This document shows positions 12,108-27,865 of a stretch of DNA of 64,000 nucleotides, piece after piece (position 1 is the stretch's first letter; each line of letters starts with the position of its first letter). The DNA lies in assembly GCA_905182995.1 (NCBI GenBank), contig CAJJDP010000009.1, positions 350,365 to 414,364 on the forward strand, read 5' to 3'. Under the pieces are notes generated by a model. That model did not search any database. It was not told the origin of the DNA and worked only from the letters and a program-made list of their open reading frames with translations. Position numbers and translations under genes: made by a program. Origin of the DNA: Paramecium octaurelia (taxonomy: Eukaryota; Ciliophora; Oligohymenophorea; Peniculida; Parameciidae).

Positions 12108-12865
12108 TCATTCATCTATCTAGTTCATAAGATCTCTTCTCCCTTGTAATTTTGCATACTTCAATTGGCAGATTTGCTTTTATAATAAATATCTTTGTCT
12201 ACTTTATCATTTATACTCCATTTGTTATTATTGTATTTCTTAAAGAATTATAAGACAGTTTCTGGATAAAGGAAATTAACAAATGCATAGCCTAAATTGC
12301 CTTCTTTCTAATTATAGCATTGGGCTATTTACATTATTATCAGATGGCAAATAGAGAAAATCAAATTAAGACTTAAAGTCTTTGTCTAAGAGATTCCTCA
12401 GATCACTTGGTCTCATGTATTTAGGAATATTCTTAAGCATCAAAGTAGTTCTATCATCACTAAGTATCTACAATAAGGAACAACAAAAACTACATTTTCC
12501 TCGCAAATTTCTAAACTGTAATAAAAGGGTTGTAGCTTTTAGTAAATTTGTCTTTCATCTTAATCTAATATAAACCTCATTTCGAAAAGTTCTTAGATAA
12601 GTAACTTTTAATTGAATAGACTTCCTTCATCAGGCATTAATAGTTTAAAGTCTCATATGTAAAACACAATACCAAAGGAGCATAAGGATGCTTCAAATTT
12701 TTCATCTTGACTTAATAATGGTCTGGGAATTTGCAAGTTAGGAATTTATTTGGATTCAAATGATGAATCACTAGAACTAGCAGGAGAAGCCGTAGTATTA
12801 GCAAATGAAATTCTATCTTTTGAAGAAGGTGTACGGAGTGGAATATCAATTATATCACAAATCAT
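12108..12865 (-). CDS. Mei2-type RRM RNA-binding protein (about 219 aa)
   Basis: Five exons (introns of 21, 26, 25 and 26 nt; the first at 12652-12672). After about 110 low-complexity residues the C-terminal half is the specialised RRM of the Mei2 family: RTTLMLKNIPKYMRPSDL (Mei2 proteins have RTTLMIKNIPN), then FDFLYLPSDNN, NLGYAFVNFLYPETVLQFF and CQLKYAKLQGR close to the C-terminus. These correspond to RNP-like strands and the C-terminal extension seen in yeast Mei2 and plant TERMINAL EAR/AML proteins. Those factors bind RNA and control meiosis or development; in a ciliate a sexual-cycle role is plausible but only inferred. The N-terminal RRMs of larger relatives are absent. Its start is only 26 bp from the stop of the next minus-strand gene. 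Confidence 0.8.
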
Positions 12866-12891
12866 TATTTAATAATAATAAAAACGATGGT

Positions 12892-15729
12892 TCAATTATT
12901 TTCTAATTTTTTTATAGTTGCTCTTGTTTTGACTTGTCTCTCGAAATTACTTAAACAAACCAAGCAATTCCACTTTCCTTTTGGTATCTCCTTCAGTCCT
13001 AAACACTTAGTGTGAAATACTTTAGGACAAGTGTCACAACAAATGACTTTGCCCCCTTACCCACATTAATTGCATCTATCCTCCCATCTACTCTCCGAAT
13101 AAATTGATTGTGACTAAGTCTTCACTCTCTACCTTAGGCTTTACACTTTAATTTCAGGTTCTACCACTGCAGGTTCAATTTGAACTTATTTGTTTAATTG
13201 CACTTCCTCTACTTTCTTTTTCTCTGGTATTTATGTCACTACTTATTGTGTAATTTTTCTATTTATGTAGTCTTACACTATTTAACCAAGAACTTCTAAA
13301 CATATCTTCAATTTGACTAGATTGCAATCTTATTTTAATTATTCTATTAAATTCAATCTCAATGTTTCATAATATGTGCCAAACAATTTCATTGGCAATT
13401 TTCTAACTCTCACTTTTCCGATATCTAATTATTCTAATTATTAAATTGCAGTTTATATTGGTTATTCAGCAGATGAATCGTCTTCCACAACTTTCCTTCT
13501 TCTATTCTATTGCTAATATGATTCATCTTCATTATTTAATTAAAGTTTTTCATCTCCATTTATATCCTCTTCAGGTCTTAATTCTAATTTTTCTTACATC
13601 ATAGTATTATCAACAAAATATTCAATTGCTCTACAAAAAGGAGCTAGGTCCTATTCATTATAATTTCTGTCTAATCTTATTTTAATAACATTCTAGAAAC
13701 TCTTTAAAAACGAGTTTCTAATTTCACTGCTGCACCATCTTGAGTTCCTTTGATTTAGATACTCAGTCAACATACTTTCAATATTTAAAAATTCCTATAT
13801 TAATATATCAATGTCTAAGTTCTCTAGACTATTGACTTTCTAATTCTTTACATTGCTACTATTGTTTTGTGCAACATCAATCTCACTATTGTTCTCTGAG
13901 TTCTTCAATTTATCTTCCTTTTCTTCTTCCTCTTCTTTCTTCTACTAAACTATCAATAGTTTTGCTCTTTATAATTCCAAAATGTTATTTCTTAATGAAT
14001 TTTCTTTAACTCCCTTCTCACAAAGTACTTCCATTAATACGTTAACATCCTTTAGATCATAGTAACCCCACTAACAAACCTCATCATCAATAATCGAATT
14101 TCTCATACAAGCAAATATTTTGTCTGATTCCCAAAGAAAGAAATAGTATGAACTATTCCTGCTATCATATCCTAAGAACACCGAAGGGTTTAATACCAAA
14201 GACGAAATTTATATGATTGCCAATTCCTTAATTATATGAAAATAGCAATACTTTCTCTTATTAATGATATCTCTCAGTTAAGTTATCTATTTCCTTTTCT
14301 ATTTTTTGAAATTAGTATTTTAATTTTTGACATTGTTTCTGTGTAGTTTCCTTTTGTTTGATAAATTTTTATGTTTCTGCTCTACTTAACCCATCTTCTA
14401 ATAATTTGGACTAAAAATTAACCACACACTTTACTTTTGCCATTTGATAATTGCCTTCAGATTCTATTATTTCCTTATTAATTTCCATCTATTTACTTCT
14501 TTACTCCTTGATCTGCATTCCTAATTAGGTTTTCATCCTATTATTGGAGAGTATGTTCTCAGTTCTGTATTAGTATAGAAATTATGTTCTCTTTAAAGAT
14601 TCTATTCCATCAGCCAAAGCTATCACTAACTTTGCCAGTTTGTTTACATTTTTATAGTTGCCAAAATCAATCAAATAATCTGGAAGATGTAGAATTCCTT
14701 ATTTAAAAATATTTGTTGGTAAGGATTTTACATCGTCCCTTAGCAATTGATAGTACCTCTATCTATTTGTATACCACATATATCCCATGAGCTGCCAATA
14801 GGGTATTTTCTTTTATATTACATATACAATACATATTGTTATTTTTGCATTTATTCTATATCTAAATCTTCAATTATTTATTTTAAGTAGAAATAACAAA
14901 AAAATAAGATTAATTCTTGCGGATTATGTTATAGAGTATCATAGATTTCTATTCTTGATTTTTTATTATATAATGTATGATTATCTTGAAAGTGAATCAA
15001 GGTACCAATATTATTTGACTGTTATTATGCTAAACATATATGGAAGAGATACATACTTTCTATCTATTGTTCCTGAAGAATGTCACTTATGATTTTGTTC
15101 ATGTTATTGTAAGCGTCCCAAATTTTGAGCACATCTTCAAAAATTTCTTATGGAATTGCCGGGTCAACGTGAAGGGCGGGTTTCTTTTTGGGCTCAATGT
15201 TAAACAATCCTTGATAGGCTGTCAAATATTCATCCAAAATAGGAAAGATGACTCTGCCTTATTAAATGTAGGTTGGATAAAGCAATTGAAATTCAGTAAG
15301 CTTCTTGATTTTGTCTTCCTAGGGTTGAACTGTTTTTTAAAAGAAATCCTGTATTTGGTTGCATTGTTTCTTTTTTGAGGGTTTCGATTCCTTAAGCTTT
15401 CTCTTTGCTATCCTGTCGATACAAGACAAACAATGCCATTTTATTCCATCTTCAAATTGAGGTTCTTTGTTTTATTTGCGTATGCATTCCTGATGATATT
15501 TGAAATGACAACGAATGCAAATAATAGTAAGTGTAGACTTTGTTGATACCTAGCAGAGTCGACATATAGACTTATCACCAAACTACTGTTTTCCATCAAT
15601 CGGCTTTTTTGGTTCCTATTTGTTGTCTAGTTTCTTTTGCTTAAGAGCTTTCTTGCTTGTAGCTTGGTTTGAATCATATGCGATTTCATTTTCATTGATT
15701 GCTTAGTTATGCTGTTCTTGACTGCTCAT
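12892..15729 (-). CDS. PHD-DDT-WHIM-PHD protein, ACF1/BAZ-like ISWI remodeller subunit (about 920 aa)
   Basis: Four exons; introns at 15030-15056, 14810-14832 and 14227-14251. From the ATG at 15729: an N-terminal PHD-like finger (about residues 50-115, SICRLCQV, CIRCHFKYHQEC, WHCLSC); a basic linker; a DDT domain (VIFPILDEYLTAYQGLF...); a WHIM1-like stretch (GILHLPDYLIDFGNYK); a long coiled coil; WHIM2/3 (FLGYDSRNSSYYFFLWES, then WGYYDLKDVNVLMEVL with a GVKENSLRNNI tail); an acidic coiled region; and a canonical C-terminal PHD finger (CNQCGQGGKVICCDTCPKVFHTKCLGL...WNCLVC). DDT plus WHIM defines the non-catalytic partners of ISWI ATPases (ACF1, BAZ1A/B, Itc1), where WHIM helps set nucleosome spacing. 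There is no bromodomain and no visible WAC domain. The extra PHD ahead of DDT is unusual. Confidence 0.85.
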
Positions 15730-15985
15730 TCTAGTTGAAGCCTGCGAATTATTTGAATTTATTTACAGGATTCAAAGAAGCGCTATAAATAATTCCTATA
15801 CAACTAAATAAAAATATATTATTAGATGAAAGCAATTTTAGCAATTCCCCAAATTTTTGGATTCATTGTTGAACTCCTTGATAATCATTAAGAGTTTGGA
15901 GTTTGAATTAATTAAGTATTATCTAACAAAACCTAGTATTTAAGTATGTTTATAAATTATATTTCTGGTACTATTTTTATTTTAA

Positions 15986-17041
15986 ATGCTGCGAAATTTT
16001 ATGAAGCTAGTTATGAGAAGTTCAAGGTTAGAATAGTTAATGAAATTCAAAGGGAAACATGATATAAGTTGTTAAGGTATCGAATAATTTTGATTGAGAG
16101 AGTTCAAATAGTTGATTTTGGATACAAGACAACAATTCACATAATTAAATGGAGAACAATTAAATAGTGTCGTAGATCTAATGAAGCACGACCAATTAGT
16201 GGATGATGACAATACCGACTATTTATTGACAGCTATCAAGAATGTTGAAGATTAGCAAATCAGATATTAGCTCTTAGATAAAATAATTTTACCAACTTCA
16301 AATTTATCTAAGGAGTAAGTCAAAGAAATAGAATAAATTATTGAGAGTTGCCAATAATATGCAATGGGATTGTCAATCATGGGCAAGATGGTTGCTTTTT
16401 ATGACTATTAGAACATACAAATAATGAATAAATTTGTTAATGAATTTGATGTAACCAAAACAAATGCAGAGTAATTGGGTGCAGCCTGTATTGGTTTAGC
16501 ATTGGGATAATATAAGGACAAGTAATTGTGGGATGATATAGCCTCACATTGCCTAAAATTGGAAAAGGACTTTCATTCTTATATGCGCATAGCAACAGGA
16601 ATGGGATTGACAAATAATGGTAATGTTGAGTTTTGGAATGATTTTATTGAATAATTTAGAAAATAATTAAAAACTATAAATGAAGATCTATTCACATAAT
16701 CATTACAAGTTATAACCCAATAAAATGTTGCTTCATTAGAATTATGCGAAGCAGAAATAGAATACTATATTATTAATTCACACATTAGAATTGAAAACAT
16801 GATGTCTATCTATGTATCTATGGCTAGAAAATAATTAGGATCATAACAATTATATTCCAAATTGGAATAAGATATATATGAAATGTAATTGTCAGGAGAT
16901 GATCTAATTTTATACGTGATTGAGTTGATGTAAGTGAAGGATAGATTACCAAATTAGACTCTCAATGTCTTGGTAGCTAAAGCATACTCTGAAAGTCAAA
17001 ATCAAGAATTAATTGATAAATTAACAAATTTGATAAAATGA
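15986..17041 (+). CDS. Hypothetical all-helical protein, likely mitochondrial (about 343 aa)
   Basis: One 24-nt intron (16077-16100) and TGA at 17039-17041. The N-terminus MLRNFMKLVMRSSRLEQ is basic, without acidic residues for the first 15 positions and rich in Arg/Ser/Leu, as expected for a mitochondrial presequence. The rest is a succession of amphipathic helices with hydrophobic spacing of an alpha-solenoid (for example GLSIMGKMVAFYDYQN and AACIGLALGQYKD). No membrane segment, zinc ligand or catalytic motif is visible. It resembles in general character the helical-repeat RNA-binding or ribosome-associated proteins of alveolate mitochondria, but I cannot place it in a family. It converges with the NNT gene, stops 47 bp apart. 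Confidence 0.75.
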
Positions 17042-17088
17042 ATTGTATTTTTAATATTTATATGAAATTGTACAACAGAATTAAATCA

Positions 17089-20339
<3,251 letters not shown>

Positions 20340-20435
20340 AAATAAATATCTTTTTTTATAAAATTTATTCTTATATATATATATACAATTTAATTTATAG
20401 GAAATTTTGGTAATATAATTTATTCAAATATTGTT

Positions 20436-21939
20436 ATGAGAGGTGCAAATTCAAATTCAGGATAGTCCTCTCTCCCTGATAGTAATGAAATCAATGAATA
20501 TATTAAGGAGTACTTAAGATACTCTAATTATTCCAATACCCTGGAATGCTTTGAAGCAGAGATTAAGAGTAAATAGGTTTCCAATAAAGTACATAATTAA
20601 TATTGACATCTAGATGCTAAACAAATAATAAGTTATTAAATAAACAGGCGAGGATGTGCCTCGTATATTCTAATTGTTAAAAAGCGATAATAATAAAACG
20701 AAAAGAGAGATCAATTTAGAAAAGGAATAAAAGTAATTTAATAAAAAATACCAATAAATATTATAAGCAGGCAGATAAATATTCTCTGTGAGCATTAACC
20801 TATTGTAATTACTGCATTCTTTAAAGGAAACAGCTAAGAATGAAAATCTTAGTGAAACCTTAGAAAATTATAAAATTCAACTAGGAAAATATCACAAAGT
20901 AATAATCAATGAAGGTAAGCCAGAAGGAACAGAATTGATTACTGAACAAGTGATGCACGAACATAAAACCAAATTATTTAAGAATTATCAAGATAAGCAT
21001 GTCGACGGTATGATAGAAGTATTGCTTTCGTTAAGAGTAAATGCCTTGTAAATTGCACCTGAATTGCGAAAGAATCTAGTCTATGAGTTAATCAGGAATG
21101 ATGTGTTTAATATTGAAGCTACTGATAAATTTGATTTTGTAGTTCATCTATTGGATATCAACAACTAAAGTCTCAGACATGCAATAACAAGTTTGATCAG
21201 TGTAATAAGCAGCACTTTAAGAGGTGTAGAATATTTGACTTATAATGGAAATATGATTATTGTGGAAAAAGTCATTAAAATTTTAAAGGAGCAAGATAAC
21301 GGTTCGGTAACATAGAGATTTTGTTTGGCAATTTTATAGAAGGCAAGCATTAAAGATACAGTCATACCAACATATGTACATAATGAATTGATCTAATGGA
21401 TTATTAACTTAATTTAAAAGTCAGTAAATTAGAAGATACACGTATTTTGCCTTGATTTTGCTTCTGCTACTTTAGCCAATATCATACACACACCGTATAC
21501 TTTGCAGTATTTGGAACATCAGCCAAGATTTGCCCATTAGGTGATGGAATAGTTATTGAAATTCATCAAAGATTAAATTCAAGTTTCAGTTTTGATGCAT
21601 GTTCTGATTTGTTTGTCTTATCTGAGCAAGGAGAACTTTGCTAAGTAAATGGAGGAATGCAGATTTGTTGATAGAATAAGCTAATTTGTTGAGTATTACA
21701 GTGTTATAAATACAGGTACAGTTATAATATATATTTTTCAATTAGAAAACGAAGCTGCAGAGATCGACAAAAAAACAGTTTTAGACTTATGTGCCCATAT
21801 GTTCCATCCAAAGGACACTTCGCTTGATAATTCGGAAACTTTGGAATTGAATGAGTTAAAGACTGAGGATAGGATTAGGGAATATGAAAATGAATAAGGA
21901 GAACTAATATTCGAGTGTTTTCAAGATGAAGTAAGTTGA
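20436..21939 (+). CDS. ARMC9: ARMC9-like LisH/armadillo ciliary protein (about 482-492 aa)
   Basis: ATG at 20436; a 25-nt intron at 20589-20613; TGA at 21937-21939. Residues 15-50 are a LisH motif (EINEYIKEYLRYSNYSNTLE, then CFEAEIKSK), followed by a coiled coil and then armadillo-like helices (HVDGMIEVLLSLRVNALQI, SLRHAITSLISVISSTLRG, FCLDFASATLANIIHTPYTL). LisH at the start, the coiled coil, and the armadillo section with a DFASALLANI-type helix match ARMC9, a basal-body and ciliary protein mutated in Joubert syndrome. A 30-nt in-frame GT...AG near the C-terminus is probably an intron as well. It is slightly shorter than the human protein. The role at ciliary basal bodies is inferred from the family. 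Confidence 0.8.
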
Positions 21940-22171
21940 ATAACTATGTTTATTTTTAATAAATTATTCTTTTAATATCATTAATTTATTAATTTTTTAA
22001 TATCTTGTATTTTTATATGGGGTTCTTCCATAACCTTTGCAATTATACATTTATCAATAAAAAATTACACTTATTTTTATAGTATTGTGTATCAAATTTT
22101 AATTATTCGAATACTAATAATGAATAATGCTAATTTTTTCACATAATATTATTTTACAGATTTGTCTAATC

Positions 22172-22758
22172 ATGAACTTCTAAGAAGGATAAAAGGTCGA
22201 AAAGCAGATAAAGTAAGCCAATCTATAGACAAATTAAATCAAAAAGAGAAAACCAATTGATTCAGATACCAAAGCAAATCTGGTATATAGTGTAGTTAAA
22301 GATCGCTTACCTATTTATTAAGTAGTAATCTTGGTATAATCACTTAGGCAGCCATCATTCACAAAGTTAAATATTCATCTGCCAAACATATATTAAGAAA
22401 TTACTACAGTGACACTACTAATTATTTAACTGCCCAAAAGAAGAGAAGGAGAAAGATAATTTGGGATGGAGCCACTATCTTAGTGAATACTAATACTGGA
22501 AATATCATAATATACTCATAATAAAATTAAACAATCCAATGTTTGAATAATTGTGTCGATGCCTAACTTAAATAAATAGTTCTTGACAATCTAAGTTTAT
22601 CCATAAATTAAGAACACACTGGCATCAAGGCTTAAAGTTTACAAACGAAATAAAATTTTAAAACCATAAAATAGGATATTAAAACAGAAAAAATAGAAGA
22701 CAAACTATCGTCTCTTTTGAGGATACTTAAAAATTAACACTAAGAAATGATATCATGA
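22172..22758 (+). CDS. Hypothetical basic protein (about 186 aa)
   Basis: ATG at 22172, one 26-nt intron (22322-22347), TGA at 22756-22758. The N-terminus is Gln/Lys-rich; the middle has a conserved-looking block (VKYSSAKHILRNYYSDT followed by KKRRRKIIW) that could be a nuclear-localisation or DNA-contacting stretch; the C-terminus is Gln- and Lys-rich and likely coiled. No family recognised. It follows ARMC9 on the same strand after about 230 bp. Confidence 0.6.
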
Positions 22759-23743
22759 TATCTATTTAATATCTTTATTATATATGTTCGATTTTATATT
22801 TAAAAATTTCAAATTAATATGTTGGGGTTTCGATTATTATATAAGATATTTGTGATCATAATAAAAATGATTAATTTAAAAAAATCCAATATAAAAATTA
22901 GTAATACTTATATACCCATTTATTATGAAAAATTCATCTATATTTTACCACTTTCCTTCTTTTGACTTTCATTTAAATTTGTTGCATAGTAGATTCCATT
23001 AAAGATCATATTGAGCAACTTGAATTTTAGCCACTCAAGTCACAATTTCACTTTAACCTAAAACAATCAAATATGCAAAATATGAAAAATATGAAAAATT
23101 TGTTATAATATCTAAAATTAAATAACTTTGGCTTTCCGTCCTTTTTTAGATAATTTTCATATAAATTTCTAAATTGGATTTAAGGCAAATAAAGCAATAA
23201 CATCAAAAAATAAAAACCTCAATTTTCTTTTGGATGCATGTAAATTTAATTATTATCGAAGTCTTTAATTATAACTTCCTGCAGTTATTAATCAGTTAAT
23301 CAGATTATTGGAGAATAAGTCATTGGTTCTCTTAAGAATAATATCGTCGATTTAAGGAAAAATAAATTGTAATTCCATATTATAAAACCTAAATTTGATG
23401 TACATATCTATATTTTCTATTAACAGTATTTTTTATAAGAAAATTTAATAAACTCAAAGTTAATTAAGAACAAAATTATAATCCGTAGCGTTGAGAAATG
23501 ATTTCTAATCTGTTATTTCTAAATAAAGAAATTATGAGGTTCTCATATTTTATTCAACTTTTGACATTTATTTTAGATATGTTCTTAAAATCTCTACAAA
23601 TTATATTGTAATTGTGCCAAATTAATAGAGCTTAAACTTTTCAAATTTTAAGCTGGAAACCAATAATATCTTTGTTATTAATTTCATTAGGAGAATTAAT
23701 ATCAAAGTAATAATTAGCAATATATATTATTAATAAATTTTAT
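22759..23743. other. Intergenic region, nothing recognised
   Basis: Nearly 1 kb of AT-rich DNA with frequent TGA in all frames and no sustained codon bias. Presumed promoter of the following plus-strand gene; no element identified. Confidence 0.55.
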
Positions 23744-24776
23744 ATGTCAATTCGTTAAGAGTAATATTGTCAAATTTTATAATAGGTCAGATCTTAGTTG
23801 TGAACTGCTGAGGTCCACATTATAGGATATTAATTATAGATTAAATAATTTACAACATGGTGCTCCAAATCCTCATAGTTGGAAAGATAAAATTCAGAAA
23901 GAAGCACCAATTCCTAAACTAAATCTACGTAAAATAAATTCAGTGTACAAAGAAAATTGTTTACCTCTGAAGAAGGTGACAGCAACTTTTGGTGATAAAA
24001 TATTAGATTAAGTTGAGAATATCAATGATAAAAGTTTCGAGGAATTATAAAAAAAACCTTAAATAAAAATGAAGGCTGAGTAAATTCCTTAAAAATAAAG
24101 ATGTTATTCAATCAATGGTTCATAACAAGTACTTAGAAATTAGAACAGCCATTCAATTTAATTCAAAGTATCCAATGCATCAAGATTATAAAATTCTTCT
24201 GATTTTTAACATTACTAATCACTACATCAATCCTTTGAGAAACCTCTAAAATCCTCATTTATTGGTAGTTAATAGATTTAAATACCAAAAAATGATCAAA
24301 GTTTAGAGTATGTTTAACCAACTCTTATCCAAAAACCAATTATAATTGAGTAGCAGTAATAAAATGTGCAAACTAGAAACAATTCATTATTATCTACACC
24401 AATTAAGCAGGTAGCAAATGTTTCTTAAGGATAAACTCCTTTGAAAAGAGGGAATTCATCGACAACTTAAAAAGTGATTTAAACAAATTTAAGTTAGAAT
24501 CAGTCTTACTAATGTTTTCAAGTTTAACAATAGAAATAATAATTATAAAATTAAGATTTAATTAAGTAAATAATTAATAATAATAATATTTTAGAATTTT
24601 GCAAGATCATTCTAATAAATATCAGTAATAGTAGGTTCAATATCACTCAGTTTAAAATACTCTTGCCTCTTCTTAATATACTTAGAATATAGCCTAATTC
24701 AAGGTATCTCAAAATAGAAATGCATCAAATAGCATAAGAGTGCCAATGGGATAAATACTCTATGGGAATTCAATGA
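23744..24776 (+). CDS. Hypothetical disordered Gln/Asn/Ser-rich protein (about 335 aa)
   Basis: Starts MSIRQE; a 25-nt intron at 23761-23785; TGA at 24774-24776. Residues 5-90 look ordered and helical (SDLSCELLRSTLQDINYRLN), the rest is Gln-, Asn- and Ser-rich low complexity. The last 60-70 residues after the Gln-rich part are unusually hydrophobic and AT-driven, so the true stop or an extra intron may lie earlier. No family recognised. Confidence 0.6.
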
Positions 24777-24887
24777 TTAGATTGTGATTTTATAAATACT
24801 ATATTGATAATTCTATTGTATATAAATTCTCTTGATTTATTAATCTAGGATATTTTATATATTCAAAAACGCTTAGTTTATAAATTA

Positions 24888-26173
24888 ATGAAAATTTTAG
24901 TAGCATTAGTAATTGCTTTGTGCTTGCTTACACATCCAATTGTATGCAAGAAACACTCAAATGATGAAGAACATTCAGCTTTTGAGAAGAGTATAATTGT
25001 TTGAGTATCGTAGATCACAAAAAGCTTACACTTTAAGATGATCCCTCATATTCTAAATTAGAAGAGATTTAAGACCATCCACTTGGTTCAAAGATATTAT
25101 AGACAATAGCCTTGTAACTGAAAGGAAATGAATCCTTAAGTGCTGTAAGCAAATTGCTGAATGACTTAAAAGGAGATTTGGAAGTACAATTGTTTTGTGA
25201 TTTGAATAGGGTAAATAAATTGATGCTGACAATGAAAGAGCATAGATAGGATCTTAATGCAAGAAGGATCTTTAGAATTATGGTCAAAGAATCAGTTTGT
25301 CAATTAATGAAATCAAAGATGCAGAGTTTAAAGCAAAGAGATTGAATGAAGCCATTGCAGTTTATTAAGCAGAGATAAATGAGAAGGCTAGATAAATTAA
25401 AGTATTCTAAGCTAAGGATGACACCTTAAGAGATATTAGAAGATAAGATAATTTAGATTTCTCAACAAGAACAACTTAAATGAAAGAGATGGTTCAAGCA
25501 TTTGAAGTTATCCTTCCAAAATTGCATTAAGTTTGGGATGTAGCTGCATAACACAAAGCTGGATCATTCATTGAGGAAGAGGCAATCAATGAAGCTTTAG
25601 TTTAATTAGCCAAAATTGGGTATATATCTTAAGTAATGTCAAAGTGAAGAAAACCCAATTACTGCTATGGTTGCATTAACATCCACTTTGGAACCAACTG
25701 CTGTTCAGACTTTGATTGAAAAAATGGAAGCAATCAGAGATTCAATTAAGGAGAGTATCAAAGCAGAAGAAGACGCAGAAGCAAAGAATGCTAGAGTAGA
25801 AATATTCTCTACTTTTTTAGGACACTGATACTATTTTAGCAGCCATCTTTAATGCCATTGAAAGCTTGACAAGAGAAAAATCAAGTGATGAAGAAGCCTT
25901 GTAAGAGACAATTAGGAATAGAGATATCTAAGATAAGAGATCTAGAGATGCTCATGCTGTACTTAAGATATCAATTTAATAAATTAGGAATTCAATGCTG
26001 CCAAGAATGGAAATCAATAAAGAAACTAATAATGTTAAGAGTATGAATTATAATACCAATAAAACACTATCGAAAGAGATAAATAGACTGCTATCATCAG
26101 AGACGTTTAAAATATTATTGCAACTAAGATAGAAGTAGTAACATGCTTCGTAGAGGAGAATAATTTATTCTGA
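24888..26173 (+). CDS. Trichocyst matrix protein precursor (about 385 aa)
   Basis: Six exons; introns 24991-25013, 25184-25209, 25620-25644, 25796-25820 and 25959-25987. The protein opens with a signal peptide (MKILVALVIALCLLTHPIVC). A segment before the mature part contains LEEIQDHPLGSKILQTIALQ, the signature of Paramecium trichocyst matrix proteins. Two heptad-rich coiled-coil regions follow, with acidic spacing, a PITAMVALTSTL hinge and a C-terminal coil ending CFVEENNLF, as in this family. Established: such precursors are cleaved in dense-core granules and crystallise as the expandable trichocyst shaft; the intervening segments are removed. All five introns are needed to keep the coil in register. 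The neighbouring minus-strand gene converges with stops 42 bp apart. Confidence 0.9.
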
Positions 26174-26215
26174 TTAATATGAAAATTTAAAGAATTTATC
26201 AATATTACCAAAGAT

Positions 26216-26617
26216 TCATTGAAATAAAGCCAAAGAGTTATGATATGATTCCCATGGCTTTAGGTCTTCAATTAAAGAACACTCAGTTACAGTTTATTTC
26301 TATAATACTTTTCTTTTTTATTTCCTTTGTTGAACCAATTTTGGCATAATAAAGCTTCTATCTTATTTAAATGATGTATCTTATTTATTCTGTTTACTCT
26401 AAGCAATAGTTTATTCAATAGTGCTGAGAGTAATATTGTTTTTCTTATTAATTATTTCATTTATGTATTATTGATAGATATGACACTTATTTGTTAATTG
26501 TCCTATAGTATTATTTTATTCATGATTCACAGAATTCGATTTAGTTTTTTATTGTTTATCTAAAGAGATCTTGAATTTTATTGGATAATTTATTCTTGGA
26601 GTTTGTTAGATGTTCAT
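26216..26617 (-). CDS. Hypothetical basic Gln/Asn-rich protein (about 133 aa)
   Basis: An uninterrupted ciliate-code frame from ATG 26617 to TGA 26216-26218. It is Lys/Gln/Asn-rich with a C-terminal block (RKVLQKQ followed by LIEDLKPWESYHNSL) of mixed composition that looks coding. No family recognised. A 5' exon further upstream (a short ATG-led stretch near 26670-26640) cannot be excluded. Confidence 0.55.
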
Positions 26618-27426
26618 TTTGCATCCATAAATCGGATACCCTCTTTGAATGTCATTGCTCTGTCTGAATTAATTTTTACGAACAAACAATTAGTAATTTG
26701 TACCTTGAATCTTAGTAATATTTTAAAAATTCTCCATATAAGTATTGATTAAAGATCTATTGTAAATTATCAATAAAAGTATTATTAAGAAAGAAGTTAA
26801 AATGAATAATTACCTAAATAACTTATTGTAGCAAAATAGGATTGAAATATTATATTCCAAATAGATGAATATGGCTATAATAATTCTATTTATAATGGGT
26901 TAGTTATATGAAAAAATATATTTCAACAAACTTTAAAATCTTATGATAAGAAATATATCCTAAGGGGATATGATTTGCGAATGAAATTAGGCAATTAGGT
27001 TAATTCATTATTCAATCAAAGAACTAAACTAAAAATGAATATGTTATTGTCTGAAATTTAGAATATTTTAAAAGTAAATACGACAAATTATTTCCAATCT
27101 TTCGTGTTATATATATAAAAATAATAAAGACGTATAAGCATTTTTTAATTTTAATAATGTATTACTATTAAAAATATATTAACTAAAAAAAGGAGACCAT
27201 TCTGAAATAAATTCATCTAAATATTAATAAAAGTATTTCATAAATTCTATTATCATAATTCATAGTTTTAAATTATTAATATTCTATAATATTTTGTCAA
27301 AAATAAGTGAGGAGACTTAGACATAGATTGTCATCAATGTGTATTCCTCTTTTTAATTCATAATTAACTTGATTAATTAGCGAGTATTTTATTCGGATAT
27401 TAATTTCAAAATATTATAAAAAAATA
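26618..27426. other. Intergenic region, nothing recognised
   Basis: About 800 bp between divergent genes (the small minus-strand gene and ATG8). AT-rich, no sustained open frame; likely holds both promoters. Confidence 0.55.
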
Positions 27427-27865
27427 ATGAATAGCTAATAGTTGGATATCACTAAAAATCAAAGTGTGAAGGACTATAAGGCACAGCATAAATTAGAAGA
27501 CAGAAAGAAGAGAGTACAACAATATAGAGAAAAATACCCTGAGATGACACCTATGGTTGTTTAAAAACATCCTAAGGCCAAGATTATGTCATTAACAAGA
27601 CCATAGTATTTTGTTTAGAGTATAATAGATTCTTGGTCAATTAAACGGTTAAGTTTTCTGATTTTAAAAACTAAATCAGGGCAAAACTTTAATTATCCCC
27701 TTAACAAACATTGTTTTTCTATTGTGGAAATAATATAATCTCCGATGGTAATTAATACAATTAAAAATAGATATAACACTTCAAGAATTGTATAATAAAT
27801 ATAAAGATAAAGAAGATGAATTCCTATATTTGAATTATTCTGATTGCGAAGTTTTTGGGAAATGA
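27427..27865 (+). CDS. ATG8: Autophagy ubiquitin-like protein Atg8/GABARAP (about 130 aa)
   Basis: Three exons (introns 27606-27628 and 27748-27770). After a 16-residue N-terminal extension the sequence follows the family closely: YKAQHKLEDRKKRVQQYREK, YPEMTPMVVQKHPKAKI, RPQFLVNQTVKFSDFKNQIR, LFFYCGNNIISDD, LYNKYKDKEDEFLYLNYSD and the C-terminal VFGK. The penultimate glycine followed by one lysine means Atg4-type processing is needed to expose the glycine for conjugation to phosphatidylethanolamine. It acts on autophagosomal membranes. Length is normal for the family. Confidence 0.95.
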
